Of a stretch of DNA of 64,000 nt, positions 45,799 through 54,427 are shown one piece after another. The DNA lies in the NCBI RefSeq assembly GCF_001664485.1, contig NZ_CP013630.1, forward strand, positions 3,599,001 to 3,663,000, written 5' to 3'. The notes under the pieces are model-generated. The model had not been told where the DNA came from, did no database searches, and worked only from the letters and a program-made list of their open reading frames with translations. Positions within the stretch are counted from its first letter, which is position 1, and the number at the start of each line of letters is the position of its first letter. The DNA comes from Rhizobium sp. N324 (GTDB lineage Bacteria > Pseudomonadota > Alphaproteobacteria > Rhizobiales > Rhizobiaceae). Made by a program: the position numbers and the translations under genes.

Positions 45799-46824
45799 TT
45801 GAGCGACCCCTTTAAACAAGCAGCCGGCAATAGAAAAGTCCTGACCGCCGATGAAACTGCCGAAGGCCGGCTCGACGCCTGGCTGACGGCGCAGGTCGGC
45901 GAGGAATTTTCGCGCAGCCGCATCAAGGCGCTGATCAAGGACGGCCAGGTTTTTCTACGCGGCGAACCCGTCACCGATCCGCAGCGCAAGGTGCGCAACG
46001 GCGACAGTTTCGAGATCACCCTGCCCGAGCCGGAAGACCCGACGCCGCTGGGCGAGGACATCCCGCTCGATATCCTCCATGAGGACGAAGACCTCATCGT
46101 CATCTCCAAGCCTTGCGGTCTCGTCGTCCATCCCGGATCCGGTAATTGGACAGGAACGCTGGTCAACGCGCTGATCCATCATTGCGGCGATACGCTCTCC
46201 GGCATCGGCGGCGTGCGCCGCCCCGGCATCGTCCATCGTCTCGACAAGGACACCACAGGCGTCATGGTCGTCGCCAAGAACGACATTGCCCACCGCCACC
46301 TCTCGCTCCAATTTGCCGATCATGGCCGCACCATGCCGCTGGAGCGGGCCTATCAGGCGGTTGTCTGGGGGCGGCCGCGGTCGCTGACCGGCACGGTCGA
46401 CGCGCCGCTCGGCCGCGCCACCGGCGATCGCACGCGTCGCGCCGTCAAGCGGCCCGACAGCCATGACGCCGACGAGGCGATCACCCATTACGAGGTGATC
46501 GAGCGCTTCCAGGAGAACCCCGACGCAACCGCACTTGCCTCGCTGGTCGAGTGCCACCTCGAAACCGGCCGCACCCATCAGATCCGTGTGCATATGGCCC
46601 ATATCGGCCATCCGCTGCTCGGCGACACGGTCTACGGCGCCGGCTTCAAGACCAAGGCCAATCGCCTGCCCGAAGAAATCCGCAAGGTCGTCAACGGTTT
46701 CAACCGCCAGGCGCTGCACGCCTTCATGCTGCAGTTCGAGCATCCCCGCACGGGCGAAATCATGCATTTCGAGGTGCCGCTACCCGAAGATATGGTGGAA
46801 CTGGTCGAGGCGTTGCGGGGGTAG
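45799..46824 (+). CDS. RluA/RluD-family pseudouridine synthase
   Basis: 341 residues from a TTG start with GGAGAAGAAG upstream. An N-terminal S4 RNA-binding domain (GRLDAWLTAQ, SRSRIKALIKDGQV) is joined to the catalytic domain with VISKPCGLVVHPGSGN and the catalytic-Asp motif GIVHRLDKDTTGVMVVAKN; the later motif LETGRTHQIRVHMAHIGHPL is also intact. This arrangement is that of RluD, which modifies 23S rRNA helix 69, but RluC and other RluA relatives share it. Confidence 0.92.
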   Translation: MSDPFKQAAGNRKVLTADETAEGRLDAWLTAQVGEEFSRSRIKALIKDGQVFLRGEPVTDPQRKVRNGDSFEITLPEPEDPTPLGEDIPLDILHEDEDLIVISKPCGLVVHPGSGNWTGTLVNALIHHCGDTLSGIGGVRRPGIVHRLDKDTTGVMVVAKNDIAHRHLSLQFADHGRTMPLERAYQAVVWGRPRSLTGTVDAPLGRATGDRTRRAVKRPDSHDADEAITHYEVIERFQENPDATALASLVECHLETGRTHQIRVHMAHIGHPLLGDTVYGAGFKTKANRLPEEIRKVVNGFNRQALHAFMLQFEHPRTGEIMHFEVPLPEDMVELVEALRG

Positions 46825-46865
46825 AGGCGCCGTCTCCGCCCCTCTCACAGCTGCGTGAGCAGCAC

Positions 46866-46894
46866 CTTGAACCGCCGTTTCGCCACACTTATCT
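46866..46894 (+). promoter_or_regulatory. Candidate promoter of rpoH
   Basis: CTTGAA (46866-46871), 17 bases, TTATCT (46889-46894). This fits a housekeeping promoter of the rhizobial CTTGAC-N17-CTATAT type; the CTTGAA -35 also resembles heat-shock (sigma-32) elements. The start would be about 100 bases before the rpoH ATG. Confidence 0.4.
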
Positions 46895-47005
46895 GTATAT
46901 TGACTTAGTGCGGGCTCGCAGTAGAGCCGCACGTCCCGGTTTGCCATTTTTAACGCGAGGACGCGTTGCCAACGGGAACCGGAATTCACTTTAGGAGGGT
47001 GCACT

Positions 47006-47914
47006 ATGGCCCGAAATACCTTGCCGTCCATTACCGCCGGCGAAGCCGGTCTCAATCGTTACCTCGACGAAATCCGCAAGTTTCCGATGCTCGAGCCGCA
47101 ACAAGAATACATGCTTGCCAAGCGTTATGCCGAGCATGGCGATCGCGACGCCGCCCATAAGCTCGTCACCAGCCATCTTCGCCTCGTTGCAAAGATCGCC
47201 ATGGGGTATCGCGGCTACGGCCTGCCCATCGGCGAAGTCGTCTCCGAGGGCAATGTCGGCCTGATGCAGGCTGTCAAGAAGTTCGATGCCGAGCGCGGCT
47301 TCCGCCTTGCCACCTATGCCATGTGGTGGATCAAGGCCTCGATCCAGGAATATATCCTGCGCTCTTGGTCGCTGGTGAAAATGGGCACGACCGCCAATCA
47401 GAAGCGCCTGTTCTTCAACCTGCGCCGACTGAAAGGCCGCATCCAGGCGATCGATGACGGCGACCTGAAGCCGGAGCACGTCTCCGAAATCGCCACCAAG
47501 CTGAACGTTTCGGAGGAGGAGGTCATTTCGATGAACCGCCGCCTCTCCGGCGACGCCTCGCTGAACGCGCCGATCAAGGCGGCCGAAGGCGACAGCGGCC
47601 AATGGCAGGATTGGCTGGTGGACGACCATGACAGCCAGGAAGACGTGCTGATCGAGCAGGACGAGCTCGACACCCGTCGGCGCATGCTGGCGAAAGCGAT
47701 GAGCGTGCTGAACGAGCGCGAGCGCCGTATCTTCGAGGCTCGCCGCCTCGCCGAGGATCCGGTGACCTTGGAAGACCTGTCGACGGAATTCGACATCAGC
47801 CGCGAACGCGTCCGCCAGATCGAGGTCCGCGCTTTCGAAAAAGTGCAGGACGCTGTCCGCAAGGAAGCCCAGGAACGCGCGAAGGCCGTCCGCGTCGTCG
47901 AAGCCACGGCCTGA
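47006..47914 (+). CDS. rpoH: Heat-shock sigma factor RpoH (sigma-32)
   Basis: 302 residues from the ATG at 47006, preceded by AGGAGGG. Region 1.2-2.1 (LNRYLDEIRKFPMLEPQQEY), the core-binding and -10 helices (DLIHEG-equivalent GEVVSEGNVGLMQAVKKFD, FRLATYAMWWIKASIQEYIL), the RpoH-specific box NQKRLFFNLRRLK, and region 4 HTH (DISRERVRQIEVRAFEKVQ) are all present. It directs transcription of chaperone and protease genes on heat stress. Rhizobia often carry a second rpoH elsewhere; this one resembles the main RpoH1 type. A strong terminator follows. Confidence 0.96.
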   Translation: MARNTLPSITAGEAGLNRYLDEIRKFPMLEPQQEYMLAKRYAEHGDRDAAHKLVTSHLRLVAKIAMGYRGYGLPIGEVVSEGNVGLMQAVKKFDAERGFRLATYAMWWIKASIQEYILRSWSLVKMGTTANQKRLFFNLRRLKGRIQAIDDGDLKPEHVSEIATKLNVSEEEVISMNRRLSGDASLNAPIKAAEGDSGQWQDWLVDDHDSQEDVLIEQDELDTRRRMLAKAMSVLNERERRIFEARRLAEDPVTLEDLSTEFDISRERVRQIEVRAFEKVQDAVRKEAQERAKAVRVVEATA

Positions 47915-47937
47915 TAGGACTGAACTTTAAGAATTTG

Positions 47938-47971
47938 AACGCCATCTCCCTACAAGGGAGGTGGCGTTTTT
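47938..47971 (+). terminator. Rho-independent terminator of rpoH
   Basis: A stem of 13 pairs with one G-T (47938-47950 with 47956-47968), arms starting AACGCCA and ending TGGCGTT, a 5-base loop, then TTT. It starts 24 bases after the rpoH stop. Confidence 0.85.
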
Positions 47972-48017
47972 GTGTCTAAGTGGATGCATAGGGAGGAAGC
48001 GAGACGTTGCCACGATT

Positions 48018-48198
48018 CCCCTTCTCCCCGGCGGGGGTGCGAAGGACGGGTCGAGACGCGTGGCTCGACCCCGGCGGATGCCGGCAGGCAGATGAGGGGG
48101 TGAGCAGCAACGCCGCGAATGCGCTGAGCGCAAGCGAAGGGCAATATGAACGGCGTGCCGTGCGGCCCCCTCATCCGACCCCCGCGGGGAGAAGAGGG
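48018..48198. repeat. Nested inverted-repeat element between rpoH and the acidic membrane protein gene
   Basis: The 355-base gap 47972-48326 holds no gene I support. Within it, the outer arm TTCTCCCCGGCGGGGG (48022-48037) is mirrored by CCCCCGCGGGGAGAAG (48179-48194), and the inner arm GATGAGGGGG (48091-48100) by CCCCCTCATC (48166-48175). The left half also contains a small hairpin, GGGTCGAG (48048-48055) with CTCGACCC (48064-48071). Such C/G-rich 'TTCTCCCCG' and 'CCCCCTCATC' words recur between genes in Rhizobium genomes, so this is probably a dispersed intergenic repeat. Confidence 0.6.
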
Positions 48199-48326
48199 AG
48201 CCAAGCCGCTTGCCCGGAGGAATCGGATGCCGCCGCATATTTTTCTCCCAACCGGCAAAGGGTGGCGGCAGGTAGAGGAGCACAAGCAAAGGGCAATGAA
48301 ATACCCCTCACCGCCCGCGAAACACC

Positions 48327-50834
48327 TCACTGGCTCGTCGACACATCCCCGAGCGCGGTCCATTCCTTGATCGCGGCATTGAAGGCATCCGTTCCCGTAT
48401 TGCCCTTTTCCATCGTCAGCAGCGCGCGACGGCCGTTGCGGTAGGTGACGGGGATATCGATCCAGCTGCGGGTCGACATCAGGTCGAGATTGGCCTTGCG
48501 CGCATCGGGATAGTCGTTGAGCGCGATCATGTGGAAATCGTCGGTGATCTTGGCCGGAACCGCGATCAGCGCGTCGCCGCGGTCCTGCTCGGTGCGCTTC
48601 ATCGAAATGCGCTGGACGCTGTCGATGCTGCCGCCTTCGAAATTCGGCGGCAGCGAGAAGACGATCTCGACGAGATGGCTTGCCGGCAGCGACGGATCGG
48701 AATTGCGCTTGAAGGTAACGAGTGCCGAGAGATTGCGCTCCGGCACGGTGATGTTGCCCTGCACCGTCGCCTCCTGCCGGCCACCCTGACCGGCCTCGTG
48801 CTGCACGCTCCAGACGACCGATCCCTCGATCGCCGTCGGCGAGCTTTGGCCGATACGCTCTTCATAGAGGAACATCTTCTGCGACGAGCCGACGGGGGCG
48901 GTCTGCTGAGGCGAAGCCACCGGGCCGTTCGGCGTCGGCGTTTCGGTCGGGGCAACATCGCCCTGCGCGGTCGCAGGCGGCGTATCCGCTGCCGCGACAT
49001 TCTGTTCGGCGACCGATTTTCCTTCCGCAGTCAGCGTTCCCGGCGCCGTCGCCGGGCCGCTGTCGACCTCGGTCCCATCCGTCAGCAGCCGCTGGGTGAA
49101 TTTCGAATTGGCCGCGGCGCCGTCATTGTTCATGGACGCGACCTGCGGGTTCGGGTTCGGCTGCGCCGGTGCCGCGGGCGTATTCTGTGCTCCCGGCGTG
49201 GTCGGCTGGGCCGGGGTCGCCGCGTCCGGCTCGGCGGGCGTCACGGGACCGGCAGGCGGCGTCGCCGCCTCGTTCCTGGTCGCCTGCGACGGTGCCGAAC
49301 TGACGAGACCGTCGACCATCGCCACCAGCGCTTCTCTATTCATCCAGCCGGCATAGGCGCCGCCACCGATCAAGATGAGCGCGAAGATGAGTGTGATCAC
49401 GGTGCCGATGCCGAAGCGGCGGCGCTTCGGCTCCATCCGGAAATTCTTGCCGTGCAGCTTGGAAGCGACCATCTGATCGATATCCATCGCCGGATTGGCG
49501 TCATCGTCGTCAGCCGCGACCGAGCCGCGGCGGTCGTAGCCGCGCAGCGCCTTCGCCTCGCGCCAGTCCTCGCTCGGCGCGCCGCCGGCAGCCGCCGGCT
49601 TGCCGTTATGCACTTCCGCGAAAATATCGACATCGTCGAAATGCGAGGCGACCGGCGTCTTCTTGTTGTTGCCGGCCTCGATCGGCGGCAGATCGTCGAA
49701 GACCGCGGTCTCCCAGGAGAAGCTTTCCTTGGCCGTCGGCATGACGGCCGCGGGTGCCGCTTTTTCGAGGCTCGAGATAACCTCCTCGAAGGCCCGCGCC
49801 GAAGTATCCGGAGTGGTCGGCGCCGCCTGCGAATACTGCCGGAGCTCCTCTTCGGCCCATTCGGTCTCCGCATCCTTCGGCGCCGGAGCCGGCGTTTCGG
49901 CGGCGGGTTCGGCCCAGACGGGATCGAAATGGGCCGCCGCATCAGCCTGCAGCGGCTCCTCGCGGCTGTGCTCGACGAATTCCTGCGGACGATCGAAATT
50001 TGCGACCGGCTCCACCAGCCGGTTGGAAGCATGCTCTATGCCACGGGCGACGGGCTGCAGCGGCGCGACAGGTTCGTAAACCTCCTCGGCCTCCGGTTCC
50101 TCGCTTTCCACCACCGGCGGCTCGGCCGCGGTCTCTTCCGCGGGATGCTGGTCAGCATGATATTCGTCGGCTTCGTCGTTGCGATGCCCGGCAGGCTGCT
50201 GCCAGCGCTCATTATCTGCAGGCCAAGCCTCGGCAGCGATGTCGCCTCGCGCGCCGGAATGCCATTCCTCGGCCGGCCCTTCCTCTTCATGCGAGGGATG
50301 CCAGTATGTTTCGGCAGGAGCCGGTGTCTCTGCCGGCGCGGGAGCGGTGACTTCGGCCGCAACGGACGTGGGGAGGCTGGGTGCTTCCTCGGAGAGAGGC
50401 TCCTCGTCCGCGGGCTCTTCCCGGGGCTCGTGCGGCGCGACAGCTTCTACGTGATCCGGCTCGCCGGCGGCCTCAACCGCCTGCGGCTCCGCAGAGGCTT
50501 CGTCAACCGGCTCTTCGACGACCGTCTCCGTTGCAGGCGCCGGTTCGCCTTCCTCGTGAACCCGTTGTTCTTCGGCGAATTCCGGCGCGGCGACTTCGGC
50601 AACCGGCTCATCGAGCGGCAGCGCCTCGGAGTGTTCACCTTCCACTTCGCGGATGGCGGCTTCGAGCTTCTCGAGCTGGCGTTGCAGCATGGTTTCCGGC
50701 GGACGCGGCTTCATGTTCTCGAGCTGCCGCTGCACCGCGCCGCGAGCACGTTCGTAGACTTTCACCCGCATCTCGGGGGTATTTTCAGCCAGGCCGTCAA
50801 CGGCTCGCCGAATAACTGCAATAAAATCCGCCAT
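48327..50834 (-). CDS. Large acidic single-pass membrane protein
   Basis: 835 residues. The first 60 residues form a helical head (MADFIAVIRRAVDGLAENTP, YERARGAVQRQLENM). Then comes a low-complexity stretch of roughly 350 residues very rich in Glu, Ala and Pro, then a basic region (MEPKRRRFGIG) and one transmembrane helix (TVITLIFALILIGGGAYAGW, near residue 480). A Pro/Ala-rich linker and a folded C-terminal domain of about 170 residues (VVWSVQHEAG, HLVEIVFSLPPNFEGG, WIDIPVTYRNGRRALLTMEK) follow in the periplasm. No known function; it is conserved in Rhizobiaceae as far as I recall. It is transcribed away from purA in the same direction. Confidence 0.85.
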   Translation of the reverse strand: MADFIAVIRRAVDGLAENTPEMRVKVYERARGAVQRQLENMKPRPPETMLQRQLEKLEAAIREVEGEHSEALPLDEPVAEVAAPEFAEEQRVHEEGEPAPATETVVEEPVDEASAEPQAVEAAGEPDHVEAVAPHEPREEPADEEPLSEEAPSLPTSVAAEVTAPAPAETPAPAETYWHPSHEEEGPAEEWHSGARGDIAAEAWPADNERWQQPAGHRNDEADEYHADQHPAEETAAEPPVVESEEPEAEEVYEPVAPLQPVARGIEHASNRLVEPVANFDRPQEFVEHSREEPLQADAAAHFDPVWAEPAAETPAPAPKDAETEWAEEELRQYSQAAPTTPDTSARAFEEVISSLEKAAPAAVMPTAKESFSWETAVFDDLPPIEAGNNKKTPVASHFDDVDIFAEVHNGKPAAAGGAPSEDWREAKALRGYDRRGSVAADDDDANPAMDIDQMVASKLHGKNFRMEPKRRRFGIGTVITLIFALILIGGGAYAGWMNREALVAMVDGLVSSAPSQATRNEAATPPAGPVTPAEPDAATPAQPTTPGAQNTPAAPAQPNPNPQVASMNNDGAAANSKFTQRLLTDGTEVDSGPATAPGTLTAEGKSVAEQNVAAADTPPATAQGDVAPTETPTPNGPVASPQQTAPVGSSQKMFLYEERIGQSSPTAIEGSVVWSVQHEAGQGGRQEATVQGNITVPERNLSALVTFKRNSDPSLPASHLVEIVFSLPPNFEGGSIDSVQRISMKRTEQDRGDALIAVPAKITDDFHMIALNDYPDARKANLDLMSTRSWIDIPVTYRNGRRALLTMEKGNTGTDAFNAAIKEWTALGDVSTSQ

Positions 50835-50894
50835 CAGTACTTTCTCAAGAAGTCCGGTACCCGACCGAACTATCCTCTACAGTGACCCGCGAGC

Positions 50895-52193
50895 TTAATC
50901 CTCAAACGGATCGGTCACAAGTATCGTGTCATCCCGCTCCGGGCTGGTGGAAAGGAGCGCGACAGGCGCCCCGATCAGTTCCTCGACCTGGCGAACATAT
51001 TTGATTGCCTGCGCCGGCAGGTCAGCCCAACTGCGCGCGCCGACGGTCGATTCCTTCCAGCCTTCCAGCGTGATATAGACCGGTTCGACTCTAGCTTGCG
51101 CTCCCTGGCTTGCGGGAAGATGATCAATCTGTTCGCCGTCGAGCATATAGCCGACGCAGATCTTCAATTCCTCGAGGCCGTCGAGCACGTCGAGCTTGGT
51201 GAGCGCGATGCCCGTGATGCCGTTGGTGGCGATCGACTGGCGCACGAGAGCGGCATCGAACCAGCCGCAGCGCCGCTTGCGCCCCGTCACCACGCCGAAT
51301 TCATGGCCTTTTTCGCCAAGGAACTCGCCGATCGCGTCCTTCAGCTCGGTCGGGAACGGGCCTTCGCCGACGCGTGTCGTATAGGCCTTGGTGATGCCGA
51401 GAATATAACCGAGCGAGCCCGGCCCCATGCCGGAACCGGCCGCGGCCTGACCGGCCACGGTGTTCGACGATGTCACGAAAGGATAGGTGCCGTGGTCGAT
51501 GTCGAGCAGGCTGCCCTGCGCGCCTTCGAAAAGGATGCGGGAGCCCTTGCGGCGCTCCTTGTCGAGGAAGAGCCAGACGGTGTCACGGAACGGCAGCACC
51601 CGATCGGCGATCGAGGTCAGTTCGTCCATGATCGTCTGGTGGCTGACTTCGGCGACACCGAGGCCGCGGCGAAGCGCATTGTGATGCGTCAGAATACGGT
51701 CGACCTTGCCGGCAAGGCTGTCGAGATCGGCAAGATCCATCACCCGGATGGCGCGGCGGCCGACCTTGTCTTCATAGGCCGGACCAATGCCGCGGCGTGT
51801 CGTGCCGATCTTGGTGCCGCTGTTCGACGCCGCATCCTCGCGCATCGCGTCGAGTTCGCGGTGCAGCGACAGAATGAGCGTCGCATTGTCGGCGATACGC
51901 AGATTCTCAGGCGTCACCGTCACGCCCTGGGCCTCCAGCCGGCCGATCTCGGCGATCAGCGCATGCGGATCGACGACGACGCCGTTGCCGATCACCGCCA
52001 TTTTGCCCGGGCGCACGACGCCGGACGGCAGCAGCGACAGCTTGTAGCTCGTACCGTCGATGACGAGCGTATGGCCGGCATTATGTCCGCCCTGATAGCG
52101 CACAACGATATCCGCGCGCTCCGAAAGCCAGTCGACAATCTTGCCCTTGCCTTCGTCACCCCATTGCGAACCGACCACGACTACGTTCGTCAT
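50895..52193 (-). CDS. purA: Adenylosuccinate synthetase
   Basis: 432 residues, full length. It catalyses GTP-dependent joining of IMP and aspartate, the first committed step to AMP. Motifs include [20 protein letters not shown] (N-terminal GTP and catalytic Asp/His region), [47 protein letters not shown] in part, [14 protein letters not shown] and TKLDVLDGL. It starts 191 bases from the divergent DMT transporter gene. Confidence 0.98.
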   Translation of the reverse strand: MTNVVVVGSQWGDEGKGKIVDWLSERADIVVRYQGGHNAGHTLVIDGTSYKLSLLPSGVVRPGKMAVIGNGVVVDPHALIAEIGRLEAQGVTVTPENLRIADNATLILSLHRELDAMREDAASNSGTKIGTTRRGIGPAYEDKVGRRAIRVMDLADLDSLAGKVDRILTHHNALRRGLGVAEVSHQTIMDELTSIADRVLPFRDTVWLFLDKERRKGSRILFEGAQGSLLDIDHGTYPFVTSSNTVAGQAAAGSGMGPGSLGYILGITKAYTTRVGEGPFPTELKDAIGEFLGEKGHEFGVVTGRKRRCGWFDAALVRQSIATNGITGIALTKLDVLDGLEELKICVGYMLDGEQIDHLPASQGAQARVEPVYITLEGWKESTVGARSWADLPAQAIKYVRQVEELIGAPVALLSTSPERDDTILVTDPFED

Positions 52194-52384
52194 CCAACTC
52201 TTCCTGTTACCGGCGGAAAACCGCGCACCTGCTCAAACCCGCGCATCTATAAAGCTTTGTTTTTGGGAAAGCGACCCTGTTGTCACAGGTGATTGGGCTT
52301 TTTACGTGACAAATCAGCAGTCGGCAGGCTATTGCCCGTCACAAAACGCCGTTCGGCGGTCGCGGAAAGACGGGAAAAGCGCTC

Positions 52385-53302
52385 TTGCAAGCCACGGCCT
52401 ACATCTGCCTCGTTATCGCCACCCTCTGCTGGGGCGGCAACTCCGTCGCCGGCAAGCTCGCAGTCGGCCATATCAGCCCGATGATGCTGACCTTCCTGCG
52501 CTGGTTCATCGCCGTGGCGCTGATCGCGCTGATCTCGGTGCCGCAGCTCAAAAGAGACTGGCCGGTGGCCCGGAAGAACCTGCCGCTGCTCTTCTTCTAT
52601 GGCGTCATCGGCTACACGCTTTTCAACGCCATGCTTTATTCGGCCGTGCAATATACGACGGCGATCAATGTCGCCATCGAGCAGGCCGGCATACCGATGC
52701 TGATCTTCCTGTTGAATTTCATGTTCTTCCGCACCGGCATTTCGCTGGCGCAATGTCTGGGCTTCGGCTTGACGCTGATCGGCGTCGCGCTGACCGCCGC
52801 TCACGGCGACCTGACAACACTGCTGCAATTGAGCCTGAACCGCGGCGACGGGCTGATGCTGATCGCCATTGCCGCCTATTCGGTCTATACGATCTTCCTG
52901 CGCTGGAAGCCGCCCGTCGACTGGCGCACGCTGATGGCCTTCCCCGCACTCGGCGCCATGCTGACCTCGGTGCCGTTGCTGCTTTGGGAGGCTGGCCGCG
53001 GTGCGGCGCAATGGCCGGATCAGGCCGGCTGGGTCATCACTTTCTACACGGCGACCTTCCCGTCGCTGCTGGCGCAGATCCTCTATATCAAGGGTGTCGA
53101 GGCGATCGGCGCCAACCGGGCCGGCCTGTTCATCAATCTCGTGCCGGTGTTTGGAACCCTGCTCTCCGTCGCCCTGATCGGCGAGCAGCTGCAGTTCTTC
53201 CACATGATCGCACTGGCACTGACCTTGGGCGGTATCGCCATCGCCGAAAAAGGCCGGCCGAAAGCTTCGGCTCCGACCGTTCCGGCCTCACCTGCGGATT
53301 AA
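52385..53302 (+). CDS. EamA-family (DMT superfamily) transporter
   Basis: 305 residues from a TTG start (MQATAYICLVIATLCWGGNS). Ten hydrophobic segments form two EamA repeats; WGGNSVAGKLAVGHISP and PVFGTLLSVALIGEQLQF are the family signatures of the first and second repeat. These proteins export amino acids or other metabolites. Substrate unknown. The stop is 10 bases from the convergent GNAT gene stop. Confidence 0.9.
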   Translation: MQATAYICLVIATLCWGGNSVAGKLAVGHISPMMLTFLRWFIAVALIALISVPQLKRDWPVARKNLPLLFFYGVIGYTLFNAMLYSAVQYTTAINVAIEQAGIPMLIFLLNFMFFRTGISLAQCLGFGLTLIGVALTAAHGDLTTLLQLSLNRGDGLMLIAIAAYSVYTIFLRWKPPVDWRTLMAFPALGAMLTSVPLLLWEAGRGAAQWPDQAGWVITFYTATFPSLLAQILYIKGVEAIGANRAGLFINLVPVFGTLLSVALIGEQLQFFHMIALALTLGGIAIAEKGRPKASAPTVPASPAD

Positions 53303-53311
53303 CGCATTGTG

Positions 53312-54160
53312 CTAACCAAGCTCCAGGGTCGTGACGCCGAAGACGTGCTTCAGCGGAGTGGCCGGCGCCGGCCCGCGATACATGCGTGTTGTCTCGAACA
53401 CCGGTTGAAGCCCGAGGCCTTCGGCAAGTGCCACCGCCTCATGGTTCTCCGCGGGCACATCGATGAAGAGGCCAGCCCCTTTCGCCTCGGGGATCAATTC
53501 GGCAAGCAGTGCTGCGGCGCTGTCGGCATCATTGGCAAAGAGCGGCCCGATCTTGTAACCCTCGTAGCAGCGGCGGATCGTGCCGTAACCGCGGATCTTG
53601 CCGCTCTTGCGCACCACCGCCGAGCGGCGGCCCTTGCGAGCGGTGCACCAGGCGGCAAGGAAGCCATCCCGCGGCTGCGGAAAGATCGCTGAATCAAAAC
53701 GCTGCAGGCCTTCGAGGCGCGAATCCATGACCGGGTGCGCGGCAAGCGCCGAGACCGGCAGGGTGGTGGCGACGCCGCCGTAGCGAATGGTGGAATAGGC
53801 GGGTTCGAAGCCAGCCTTGCGGTAGTTGTCCTGCTGTGCGGCGACGCCGTCGAGGCCGATCGTGCGGTGCCCCGCGCTTGATATGCCCGTCTCCCAGATC
53901 GCCTTGCCGTAACCCTTGCCGCGGAAATCGGGATGGACGATGTAGAGGCCCAGGAAGGCGAAACTCTCGCCGTATTTGACGACGGAGATCGATCCGACGG
54001 GGACTTCACCGATAGCGCCGACGAAAAATCCCGAGGGATCGGCCTCGAGGAATGCAAGCGAATCGTCGAGACCGGGGTTCCAGCCCTCCTGACGCGCCCA
54101 TTCGAGCACGAGTTCCAGTTCGCCGGGCCGCATCGAACGAACGGCAAATTCCGAATTCAT
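53312..54160 (-). CDS. GNAT-family acetyltransferase with C-terminal second domain
   Basis: 282 residues from the ATG at 54160, with GGGAAAG upstream. The N-terminal GNAT domain has FLGLYIVHPDFRGKGYGKAI (acetyl-CoA loop) and DGVAAQQDNYRKAGFEPAY. The second half (TARKGRRSAVVRKSGKIRGYG, AGLFIDVPAENHEAVALAEG, TRMYRGP) matches the Acetyltransf_18-type domain found in two-domain GNATs such as those annotated YitI-like. Substrate unknown. Confidence 0.88.
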   Translation of the reverse strand: MNSEFAVRSMRPGELELVLEWARQEGWNPGLDDSLAFLEADPSGFFVGAIGEVPVGSISVVKYGESFAFLGLYIVHPDFRGKGYGKAIWETGISSAGHRTIGLDGVAAQQDNYRKAGFEPAYSTIRYGGVATTLPVSALAAHPVMDSRLEGLQRFDSAIFPQPRDGFLAAWCTARKGRRSAVVRKSGKIRGYGTIRRCYEGYKIGPLFANDADSAAALLAELIPEAKGAGLFIDVPAENHEAVALAEGLGLQPVFETTRMYRGPAPATPLKHVFGVTTLELG

Positions 54161-54427
54161 GCGACTTTCCCAGATTGAATGTCCCGCAAGTCCATCCCGG
54201 CAACCGCAAAGCAATTGTCAGGTCCCCGGCTCCCCGATTGCAGCTGCGAATGATGGAAAGCCGCGCTCATGATCTTGACCACGCGTACAATCGTTTTTCG
54301 GTGCAATGCAGAAAGCTTGATTTCCGCATTAGCATGAAACAATGCCGATGCAACCTCAAGAAAATTACTTGAGCGCCAATTATCTCTCCGCGACCGCGAA
54401 AGCCTGCCGGCGGTCCCGACCGACAGA

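Noticed and set aside
48531..50885. 784-codon ORF on the plus strand
   Set aside because: It is the antisense of the 835-residue acidic protein. Its Arg-rich composition is the expected complement of Glu/Ala/Pro codons.
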